64,000 bases of DNA. Origin: Terriglobia bacterium (lineage in GTDB: Bacteria; Acidobacteriota; Terriglobia; Versatilivoradales; Versatilivoraceae). Under the pieces are notes generated by a model. It had not been told where the DNA came from, searched no databases, and saw only the letters and a list, made by a program, of their open reading frames with translations. The position numbers and the translations under genes are program-made. The DNA lies in contig JAKUNG010000016.1 of NCBI GenBank assembly GCA_022452285.1, positions 1-64,000 on the forward strand. The letters are read 5' to 3'. This document shows positions 7,973-15,546 of this stretch, in pieces (position 1 is the first letter of the stretch; the number at the start of each line of letters is the position of its first letter).

Positions 7973-10525
7973 TTAGTCAGGGTAGACAAACTCATTTAAA
8001 TTCAAAATGACGCGGCACATTTCCTTTAATGCAGCTGAACGGGCATTTTTAAAGGAAATTTTACTGTTGTCTAACTGGTTCTGGCTTTCTTCTTTTAGAA
8101 ACTTTAGGAGAATCTTTTTTTCATTTGATGTTGGTGGACGGGCTAATGCTAGGATAAAAGCTCGTTTAATTTGTCTTTCCCAGTTGGCTCCAACCTCATT
8201 TTCCAAACGGGAAGCTAAATATCGAGCTTGACGATTTACAAATTCACCATTAAAAAGGGTTAGAGCTTGCGGTGCTACATTAGTTGTAATGCGTTTGGGT
8301 GCTGTCTTAGTTGTGTCACATAGGTCCAGAACCTCTAACATAGGTACGACCATTGAACGCTTAAGAAAAACATATATTGTTCGACGGGATCGTTCTTCCT
8401 CAGTGGAAGATTTCCAGACTGTATCTGGATCACTATGGCCAGCTAAAGCCCCTTCAGAGATCTGTGGAAACATGCTGGGACCATACATTTTTCGATTTAG
8501 TCTCCCACTAACAGCCAGTATTGAATCTCTGATGGCTTCAACCTCCAATCGAACACGAGGAAGACGCCACAATAGAAGGTTTTCGGGGTCTTTTTTCATG
8601 TAATGAGGGTTTAACTGCCTATTCATTTGATAACTCTGGCTAGTTACAATGAGGTGATGCAATTTTTTGAGTGACCAGCCTTGTTTCATAAACCAGTGGG
8701 CAAGCCAATCTAGTAATCTTGGGTGGGTGGGTTTTTCACCTATTAAACCAAAATTGTTTGGACTTCGAACCAGACCATAGCCAAAATGTTTCTGCCAAAT
8801 CCGATTTACGATGACTCTTGCTGTCAACGGGTTGCTAGAGTGAGTTAACCATCGTGCCAAGGCTAACCGTCGCCCACTCGTTTCACCTCTACTTTCGATT
8901 TGAAGTTGTGACTTTATCAAGATTGAAGGAACTGCTGGGAACACCTCTAGGCCAGGATTAGTTGCTCTTCCATGTATTAGCATATGAGTGGGTGGTGGAT
9001 TAGGTTCTGGTTCATGCATGAAATAGCCACGAGGCAATTGACCACGAGCACTTTTAAAGTCCTTTATTTTTGTTTCTAAGTTTTTAATCTTTAAGCGACT
9101 TGTGTCTGAAAGGGCATTAGAAAATTCTTTTTCCAATTGTTCTTCAAATGATAAGGTTAGAGGATTCCGCCGGCCTGTTTTATTTTTTGTTAGAAATGCC
9201 CGAACAACAGCTGTTGGCAAATGACTTTGCCCAGACTGCAGGTGTGTTTTTTGAAGGCGGTTTTTGAATTTTAAAAGATTTTGTTTTGTTTGTTCAATTT
9301 TTTTGGAAATTGTTCTGTATTTTTCCAGTTGTTCAGGAGTTCCTAAAGGTAGATCCATTTCTGATCGTCCAGAACGTGGACGCTCCAATCCGTTAAAGAA
9401 AGCTACCATGCTGTAGTAATCTTTTGATGTTAATGGGTCAAATTTATGGTCATGACAGCGGGCACATCCCAAAGTCAAACCGAGGAAAACCTGCGAGGTA
9501 GTACTGACAATATCATCAAGTTGATCAAAACGGTCAGTTAAAGGATCAGCTGGTTCATCGTCCCAAGGGCCAAGACGAAAAAATCCAGTTGCTACAAGCG
9601 TTTCTGCAGAGAAATTCGCTAGTTCGTCACCAGCCAATTGCTCTAAGACGAACTGATTGAAAGGTTTATCTTCATCAAAAGACCGAATGACATAGTCACG
9701 GTATTTCCAGGCGTTAGGTTTGGTTGCATCCCGCTCATATCCATTGGTCTCCGCGTATCTTACTAAATCAAGCCAATGACGAGCCCAACGTTCTGCATAA
9801 GCAGGTCGAGATAATAAATCATTGACCAATGTCTCAAAGTTTTTCTTGCTAGGGTTGTTTAAAAAGGCTCTTTGTTCCATTATTGTTGGAGGAATTCCAA
9901 TTAAGTCGAGATAAATTCTCCGTAATAATTGATAAGGTTTAGTTGGACTTGCAGGTTTCCACCCCTTTGCTTCTAACTTAGCCAAAATGAATGAATCAAT
10001 TGGGGTTTTTACCCATCCACCATCTTTAACCTCTGGAACACGAGGATTACTGATAGGTTGAAAAGACCAGTGATTAATAGGAAGGGGTTTAGTTTCTGAA
10101 CCATCTTTATTTATTCCCCAGTCTGCTCCCTGATCAATCCAGGTTTTAATCATTTCTAGCTCTTTGTGAGATAGCCGAGGTCCTGTAGGTGGCATCACTA
10201 TCTCTGGGTCCAAACCAGCAGTATACCGATACAATAAGCTGTTTGAACTTTTACCCGGTACAATAGCAGGAGTTCCAGAGTTGCCTCCTTTAAGAGCAGA
10301 AGATTTACTATCAAGTTTTAAGCCATGTATCTGTGTTTTCTGATTGTGACAGGATAAGCAACGTCTTTTAAGAAGAGGATAAATATCCTTCTGGAAATCA
10401 ACCGGACTCAAATCAAGGGTTGATTCAGAGGCTAGGGTACTTCCTGTTAGGGCTAGAAATCCTATTATTAAGCTAATTAACATTAGGGATTTTCTCAGTG
10501 TTATTTCAAGATATAAAGATATCAA
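7973..10525 (-). CDS. PSCyt1-DUF1549-DUF1553 cytochrome-like exported protein
   Basis: This 850-residue protein has the order PSCyt1 (haem motif CLSCH at 56-60), DUF1549 in about 165-375 with a second CxxCH in CARCHDHKFDP, and DUF1553 in about 555-825. A hydrophobic signal segment occupies about residues 15-32. The long frame begins at a TTG (10525). An in-frame ATG at 10483 would leave the signal peptide without its Arg-Lys n-region, so the upstream start is kept with doubt. A low-complexity, basic, probably coiled linker (about 395-500) separates the two large domains. The family is typical of Planctomycetota and allied phyla, and the function is unproven. It is paired with the DUF1501 gene downstream. 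Confidence 0.85.
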   Translation of the reverse strand: MISLYLEITLRKSLMLISLIIGFLALTGSTLASESTLDLSPVDFQKDIYPLLKRRCLSCHNQKTQIHGLKLDSKSSALKGGNSGTPAIVPGKSSNSLLYRYTAGLDPEIVMPPTGPRLSHKELEMIKTWIDQGADWGINKDGSETKPLPINHWSFQPISNPRVPEVKDGGWVKTPIDSFILAKLEAKGWKPASPTKPYQLLRRIYLDLIGIPPTIMEQRAFLNNPSKKNFETLVNDLLSRPAYAERWARHWLDLVRYAETNGYERDATKPNAWKYRDYVIRSFDEDKPFNQFVLEQLAGDELANFSAETLVATGFFRLGPWDDEPADPLTDRFDQLDDIVSTTSQVFLGLTLGCARCHDHKFDPLTSKDYYSMVAFFNGLERPRSGRSEMDLPLGTPEQLEKYRTISKKIEQTKQNLLKFKNRLQKTHLQSGQSHLPTAVVRAFLTKNKTGRRNPLTLSFEEQLEKEFSNALSDTSRLKIKNLETKIKDFKSARGQLPRGYFMHEPEPNPPPTHMLIHGRATNPGLEVFPAVPSILIKSQLQIESRGETSGRRLALARWLTHSSNPLTARVIVNRIWQKHFGYGLVRSPNNFGLIGEKPTHPRLLDWLAHWFMKQGWSLKKLHHLIVTSQSYQMNRQLNPHYMKKDPENLLLWRLPRVRLEVEAIRDSILAVSGRLNRKMYGPSMFPQISEGALAGHSDPDTVWKSSTEEERSRRTIYVFLKRSMVVPMLEVLDLCDTTKTAPKRITTNVAPQALTLFNGEFVNRQARYLASRLENEVGANWERQIKRAFILALARPPTSNEKKILLKFLKEESQNQLDNSKISFKNARSAALKEMCRVILNLNEFVYPD

Positions 10526-10663
10526 AAACTTGTTTGTCCAACAAGAAATCCTAATGAGACTCTTACTAAGACGCAGAAATCATAAATTTAAACCTAACTG
10601 TTTTTACCAACATAAATTTCAAGGTTTTTCTTTCTCTCAGTAATGTTTAGGTTCAGGAATGTG

Positions 10664-11671
10664 TCATTGGATTTTTTTGGGTAACTTTATAGGAATCTTT
10701 ATTTTGTTAATCTCGAACTCTAAAGTCTCACGCAGCCCTTGAGTCAAAGCCCTTGGATTAAAACCCAAGTATTGCTTGGCTTTCTTGTTACTGGCAATAT
10801 AGGTTGTTCCAGCCATAAGTCTAAGACTTTCAGCTGTATACTTTGCTGGGAGGGAGAAAAAACCTTCTAAATGTTTCATAAAGAAGGATAGAGTTTTTAA
10901 AGTAATGGGTCTTGGATGTAGGCGAGGTGCTTTTATTCCACAGATTTTTTCCGCAAGTTCGAATACTTCCCTAAAACTGTGAATTGGACCAGCAATGATA
11001 TAGGTTTCATAAAGTTTGCCTTTTTCCATGGCTAAAAGGTGTCCTCTAGCAGTATCCTCAACATGTCCCCAACAAAATGCGGTTTTAGTAGGAGTTATGG
11101 GTAGTTGACCTCTTAAATAGTCCGTAAAGCTTTTACCTATTGCGCTGGTATCTCCGGGTCCATATACCACTCCTGGCTGGACAATGACTAATGGAAGACC
11201 TGTTTGAGCAAAAGGTAGGGCAACTTTGTAGTGTGCAATCCACTTAGTTCTTTCGTACTCACTTAACCAAGGACCTTTGTGAAAATAAGTTTCGTTAACT
11301 TTTGCTCCCTTTGTATCGGAAAAAACTGCTACCGTACTGGTATAGACAACTTTTGCAATGTTCAATGCTTTGGCCACTTCTAATACATTCCGAGTCCCTT
11401 CAACGTTGGTTAGGTAAGCCTCTTCTTTGTCTTTACTTCCAATCTTGTACCAAGCAGCGAGGTGGAATACTCCATCTACTCCCTGCATGGGTTCTTGAAG
11501 AGTAGTTTGTTTTGTGATGTCTCCATAAGAAACTACAGTATTTACAGGCAATAGGTTCCTTGCTTTTTCTGGATTTCTTACAAGCGCTAGAACTTGATGG
11601 CCTGACTGAACTAGAATTTTACAGAGATTTCTCCCAATGAATCCAGTTGCACCAGTTACCAAATATCGCAT
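10664..11671 (-). CDS. NAD-dependent epimerase/reductase (extended SDR)
   Basis: This extended short-chain dehydrogenase begins with the Rossmann motif TGATGFIG and carries the catalytic YxxxK pair in SEYERTKWIA. Segments VEGTRNVLEVA and VYTSTVAVFS match the dihydroflavonol-4-reductase-like subgroup that also contains the hopanoid-associated epimerase HpnA. With squalene genes 17 kb away an HpnA role is possible, but the subgroup is broad and I do not assign it. The frame extends upstream to a TTG at 11689; the ATG at 11671 places the Rossmann strand at the N-terminus and is preferred. It sits between the esterase and the DUF1549/1553 pair, all on the minus strand. Confidence 0.8.
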   Translation of the reverse strand: MRYLVTGATGFIGRNLCKILVQSGHQVLALVRNPEKARNLLPVNTVVSYGDITKQTTLQEPMQGVDGVFHLAAWYKIGSKDKEEAYLTNVEGTRNVLEVAKALNIAKVVYTSTVAVFSDTKGAKVNETYFHKGPWLSEYERTKWIAHYKVALPFAQTGLPLVIVQPGVVYGPGDTSAIGKSFTDYLRGQLPITPTKTAFCWGHVEDTARGHLLAMEKGKLYETYIIAGPIHSFREVFELAEKICGIKAPRLHPRPITLKTLSFFMKHLEGFFSLPAKYTAESLRLMAGTTYIASNKKAKQYLGFNPRALTQGLRETLEFEINKIKIPIKLPKKIQ

Positions 11672-11802
11672 TGAAAAAAGGAACCCCAATTACCAAATAG
11701 AAAGAGATAGTTAAACAGATTTACAGCATATTCTCAAAAATAGTCTACCAACCATAGAATGCAGAGCAATGAAATGTTTTTTGTCCTGAAGTCGGGGAAA
11801 TC

Positions 11803-13815
11803 TCATTGAATCCAAGAAGCCATATCAGATAGGGAAAGGCGATCCATTTCAACTTGAAGTTCAGATTCTGAATCAGTAATTTTGTAAAGATGTTTAATCC
11901 AAGAAGTGTCGAACTTGTTGCCGGTGTTGTGAATTAAAAGTCTAGAGGTTGGTGATAGAGTGACTGCTGTTCTAAAGTCACCTGCCCGTCGAATAAGCGG
12001 AATAAACAGTTTATTCAAATAGGCTTGATCCGAATGGTTAGGAAATTGAGCTACATCCACGACAGTAGTATTGAGTTTTGGGGCCAAAGATCGAGCCAAA
12101 AGACACCATAGACCTGCCTCCTCAAGTCCCACCAGATTAACTGCAGATACATCTTTTCTGTTTTTAAGGTATGCAAGGCCTGTCAGAATATCTTGGATTC
12201 TAAGGGAAGTGGGAGTTCTATTGTAAGTAGTAAAAAACTTGGTATCACTACTATTGGGTATGTCTTTATATTTTCCTGTATTAAAGCAATCGATCGCCAT
12301 TACGAGATGTCCCTTTTTGAGAAGGGCCTTAAGTAAAGAAGTAGCTTTTCTATTGATACCGATCCCGCCTTCTGGATGGATAAGTAGCGTTGCAGACAGG
12401 GGAGCACTATTTTTCGGGAGCCAGATGGTTACAGGAACACGGTCTCCGCGACCCTTTCGACCAATGATGAATTCAAACTTACTTTTAGGAGAAAATTGAG
12501 AAGGAGTAGTTTGTCTAATTTCACTTTGAATAGGGAAGCTAGCAGCCAGAGAGTGATTCATCAAAGGACCTAATATCTGTTTAAATTTTTTAAGGCTCTT
12601 TTTATTTTGAGGAAAGAGGTTAATTAGCTGTTCTTGGGCCTTGGATTCTAAATAGGTCACTAACTGATTCTGAGTTTTGGCTGATTTGGGGAGAGGAGTT
12701 CCAAAAAAGACGAGTAAATTAGCGGGAGACTCGACTGAAAAAGATCTTTCTTTCATGACACTAAGGGTTTCTTTTTTTTTAAAGAACCAGTAGTCAAACC
12801 AGCTATATACTGCTTCGCGACTCTCTTGATTATAATTGTGAATAGCAGCTATCTGGACATTTTTAATTTTTTCTTTAGCCTTTAATAAGCTATAAATCCT
12901 GCTAATTGCGGGGAATTCAATTCGAGGTGTTCGCCAAGTCCAATCCCCTTGAGCAGAAACCAGTAAAAGAGGCCGAGGAGCCATGAGAGCTCCAATTTCC
13001 ATATTATTTGTATCTAAACGCAAATTAGGGGCATTTTCACAGGTGCAGCCACCTTGAAAATCATGAGAAATCATGTTCACTGGAGCAGCAACTTTGATTC
13101 GATCATCAATGGCAGACAGCAAGAAAGTTTGAGTGCCACCTCCTGAGGCACCTGTACATCCTATTTGATCTTTATTTACATCAGGTAAGGACTGCAGGAA
13201 GTCTACAGACCGGATACTATTCCATAACTGGAGTGACAGAGATCCAATGCCCCACAGCTCTAAACGTTTGTCACTTAAGTGATGTTCGACTTGACGGCTA
13301 TCGTTATAGCCAATCATGTCATAAGAAAAAACAATGTAACCCTGAAGAGCTAGGTTAATACAACGACCTGGAACTGAACAACGTTCTGAATTCTCTAGGC
13401 GGCCATAGTTCCAATGTCCATGAGGTGAAAGAATTCCTGGAAAAGGTCCTTTTTTTTCAAGTGGTCGGTATAGATTTCCAGTTACATAAAATCCAGGATA
13501 ACTCTCAAAATAAACTTTTTCTATCGAGTAGCCATTCCGGTCAATTTTCCCAAAGACCTTAGGGCGTAATGATCCTTTTTCTGGGAATGGCCATAAACCT
13601 GAACTGCTCAGAATGTTATGACGAAGAGAATGAGCTTTGGATAGCCACTCCTGTTGATTATTAATTTGATCAAAACGAGTCGGAGTTTCAAGAGTTCTCA
13701 TTTTTTTAAATCTTTGGTCAGTTTTAGAAGTCCAGGTCCTCTGGGTCTGACCAAAACTATTAACAAGGATCAATCCACAAACTAATAGCCAATTGAAAAA
13801 TGTTATTTTATTCAA
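11803..13815 (-). CDS. Exported tandem alpha/beta-hydrolase (acetylxylan-esterase-like)
   Basis: This 670-residue protein starts with a signal peptide (hydrophobic 5-22). The first hydrolase domain (about 95-360) has nucleophile Ser224 in GASGGG, an acid in AQGDWTW and a histidine in AIHNYNQE, so it looks active. It resembles the AXE1/dienelactone-hydrolase-like esterases of planctomycete-type genomes. A second hydrolase-like domain (about 455-640) has GLEEAG where the nucleophile elbow should be, with Glu replacing Ser, and is probably inactive. The start is TTG; no nearby ATG preserves the signal peptide. A secreted carbohydrate or ester-cleaving role beside the PSCyt proteins is inferred, not shown. 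Confidence 0.8.
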   Translation of the reverse strand: MNKITFFNWLLVCGLILVNSFGQTQRTWTSKTDQRFKKMRTLETPTRFDQINNQQEWLSKAHSLRHNILSSSGLWPFPEKGSLRPKVFGKIDRNGYSIEKVYFESYPGFYVTGNLYRPLEKKGPFPGILSPHGHWNYGRLENSERCSVPGRCINLALQGYIVFSYDMIGYNDSRQVEHHLSDKRLELWGIGSLSLQLWNSIRSVDFLQSLPDVNKDQIGCTGASGGGTQTFLLSAIDDRIKVAAPVNMISHDFQGGCTCENAPNLRLDTNNMEIGALMAPRPLLLVSAQGDWTWRTPRIEFPAISRIYSLLKAKEKIKNVQIAAIHNYNQESREAVYSWFDYWFFKKKETLSVMKERSFSVESPANLLVFFGTPLPKSAKTQNQLVTYLESKAQEQLINLFPQNKKSLKKFKQILGPLMNHSLAASFPIQSEIRQTTPSQFSPKSKFEFIIGRKGRGDRVPVTIWLPKNSAPLSATLLIHPEGGIGINRKATSLLKALLKKGHLVMAIDCFNTGKYKDIPNSSDTKFFTTYNRTPTSLRIQDILTGLAYLKNRKDVSAVNLVGLEEAGLWCLLARSLAPKLNTTVVDVAQFPNHSDQAYLNKLFIPLIRRAGDFRTAVTLSPTSRLLIHNTGNKFDTSWIKHLYKITDSESELQVEMDRLSLSDMASWIQ

Positions 13816-14017
13816 AACGTGACTCTGCCAAAATTATTAAAATCTTTCTTTATGTAATCTATCCAAATGAAAGTGACAATTGAAGTAAAAAGATAATCAT
13901 ACCTAATGTTATTAATACAATTTTTGGTTTTGAATTTTATCTAATTTAAACCCTGTTATAATGTAAATTATAAAGTCATTATTTTTTACATGTCATTAAG
14001 ACAGGCTATGTTGACAG

Positions 14018-14035
14018 CACTGTTTGTTGACAGTG
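14018..14035. promoter_or_regulatory. Candidate operator palindrome over the -35 box
   Basis: CACTGT and ACAGTG form perfect 6-base arms around a 6-base centre. The right arm overlaps the -35 hexamer of the promoter at 14027-14055, a position expected for a repressor site. A TTGACAG heptamer is also repeated directly (14011 and 14027). No regulator gene is adjacent, so the binding protein is unknown. Confidence 0.4.
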
Positions 14036-14055
14036 TTCTTTCTAAAGCCTAATAT
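14027..14055 (+). promoter_or_regulatory. Sigma70-type promoter of the PSCyt/WD40 operon
   Basis: TTGACA (14027-14032), a 17-base spacer and TAATAT (14050-14055) form a near-consensus housekeeping promoter. Its -10 ends 58 bases before the ATG at 14114. It lies in the 298-base divergent gap between the esterase and the plus-strand operon and reads into the latter. Confidence 0.62.
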
Positions 14056-14113
14056 TTCATGTAAAAACCTATAGTTCTTTGCAGGATGCCAATTTACTTT
14101 TTCTTTTAAGGTA

Positions 14114-15520
14114 ATGATTAAATTTTTTAACTTAAGTCGAAACAAAATAACTCTAATAAAATATGTGAGATTTTTTTTACTCGGCTTTGTACTTGTTACC
14201 CCTACACTAAAGTTAAGGGCTGTCTCTGAAAAGGTTAGTTACTATCTAGACATCAAACCAGTCATTCAGCAACATTGTCAAGGTTGCCATCAACCAGCTC
14301 TACGCCAGGGAAACTTAGATCTGACTAACTACAAAGAATTTGTTAAGGGTGGAAAGAACGGTCCGGCCTTTGTTGTTGGCCAACCGGAAAGTAGTCTTGT
14401 TGTAGGTATGATTGAAGGACGTCACCAGCCTCTTATGCCATTAGGAGGACCACCTTTAGAAAAAAAAGTTGTCAATCAGTTCCGGTCTTGGATAAGAGCT
14501 GGTGCAAAAAATGATACCCCTAGTCAGAATAAAAATTTGTCTAATAATGCATTTCCAACCTACCAACTTCCTCCGGTAATAACCGCGATGGCTTATTCTC
14601 CTGATGGTCGCTTGCTTGCTGTGTCTGGGTATAGAGAGATTCTTTTACATCGGTCTGATGGTAAAGGTATAGAAGGTCGGTTAGTAGGGGTTTCAGATCG
14701 TCTTCAGTCCTTGGATTTTACTCCCGATGGACAGATTTTAGTTACCGCAGGGGGAATCCCCGCTCGGTTTGGAGAACTTCAATTCTGGGAGGTTCAAACC
14801 CGGAAACTTAAACACGCTGTAACGGTCTGCAAAGATACTTTATTTGGAGCTTCACTATCCCCGAATGGATCAAAGGTAGTGTTTGGCTGTTCAGACCATA
14901 CGGTACGAATTCATGAAATCTCTACTGGAATAGAATTTTTGCGTACTCGGCACCATGAAAACTGGGTTCTTGGAACCCAGTTTGGTATGGATGGCAAACG
15001 AATTGTTTCGGTAGGTCGAGATTTTGCTGCTAAATTAATGAATGCTGAAACTGGAGCTTTTGTTGAAAACCTCAATGCATTAAGAAAAGAATTAATGGCA
15101 ATAAGCCGTCATCCTACTCGAGATGCTGTTGTAGTTGGGGGAGAAGAACGTATTCCATATTACTATTTAATGGATCGTCCCAGCAAAATGATCGCAGGTG
15201 ATGAAGCAACCTTAATTCGTAAGTTTCAAAGACAAAATGGAGAAATTTTTGTACTTGAATTTAGTCCTGACGGAAAAAAATTGGCGGTAGCTGGAGCAGC
15301 ACCTAAGGTCACCATTTACGATGTAGATACTGGTGATCTTCTTCTTACTTGTGAGGGTCATCAAGCTGGAATTTATGCTGTTGCGTTTCATCCGAAGCGC
15401 AATGAAATAGCAACAGCAGGATTTGACGGAACAGTACGTATTTATGAGCTGGAATCTGGAAAGATTTTAAAAAAGTTCATTCCAGTTCCTTTAGAAAAAC
15501 AAGCTGTTTTATCTAACTAA
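14114..15520 (+). CDS. Exported haem-motif (PSCyt1) plus WD40-repeat protein
   Basis: A signal segment (about 17-36) is followed by a PSCyt1 cytochrome-like domain with CQGCH at 55-59 and a distal methionine candidate in the LMPLGGPPL region. From about residue 150 to 455 there are repeated WD40-like blades, for example AMAYSPDGRLLAVSG, SLDFTPDGQILVTAGG, VLEFSPDGKKLAVAGA and AVAFHPKRNEIATAGFDG, suggesting a beta-propeller. This fusion is a planctomycete-type architecture; the propeller is probably a periplasmic protein-interaction surface. It is the first gene of a four-gene operon, 26 bases before the PPC-domain gene. Confidence 0.85.
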   Translation: MIKFFNLSRNKITLIKYVRFFLLGFVLVTPTLKLRAVSEKVSYYLDIKPVIQQHCQGCHQPALRQGNLDLTNYKEFVKGGKNGPAFVVGQPESSLVVGMIEGRHQPLMPLGGPPLEKKVVNQFRSWIRAGAKNDTPSQNKNLSNNAFPTYQLPPVITAMAYSPDGRLLAVSGYREILLHRSDGKGIEGRLVGVSDRLQSLDFTPDGQILVTAGGIPARFGELQFWEVQTRKLKHAVTVCKDTLFGASLSPNGSKVVFGCSDHTVRIHEISTGIEFLRTRHHENWVLGTQFGMDGKRIVSVGRDFAAKLMNAETGAFVENLNALRKELMAISRHPTRDAVVVGGEERIPYYYLMDRPSKMIAGDEATLIRKFQRQNGEIFVLEFSPDGKKLAVAGAAPKVTIYDVDTGDLLLTCEGHQAGIYAVAFHPKRNEIATAGFDGTVRIYELESGKILKKFIPVPLEKQAVLSN

Positions 15521-15546
15521 AAGAATTTAATTAACTTGGATATTAA

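Noticed and set aside
8289..8603. 104-codon frame on the plus strand inside the DUF1549/DUF1553 gene
   Set aside because: It lies fully opposite a well-supported domain and shows no recognisable protein pattern.
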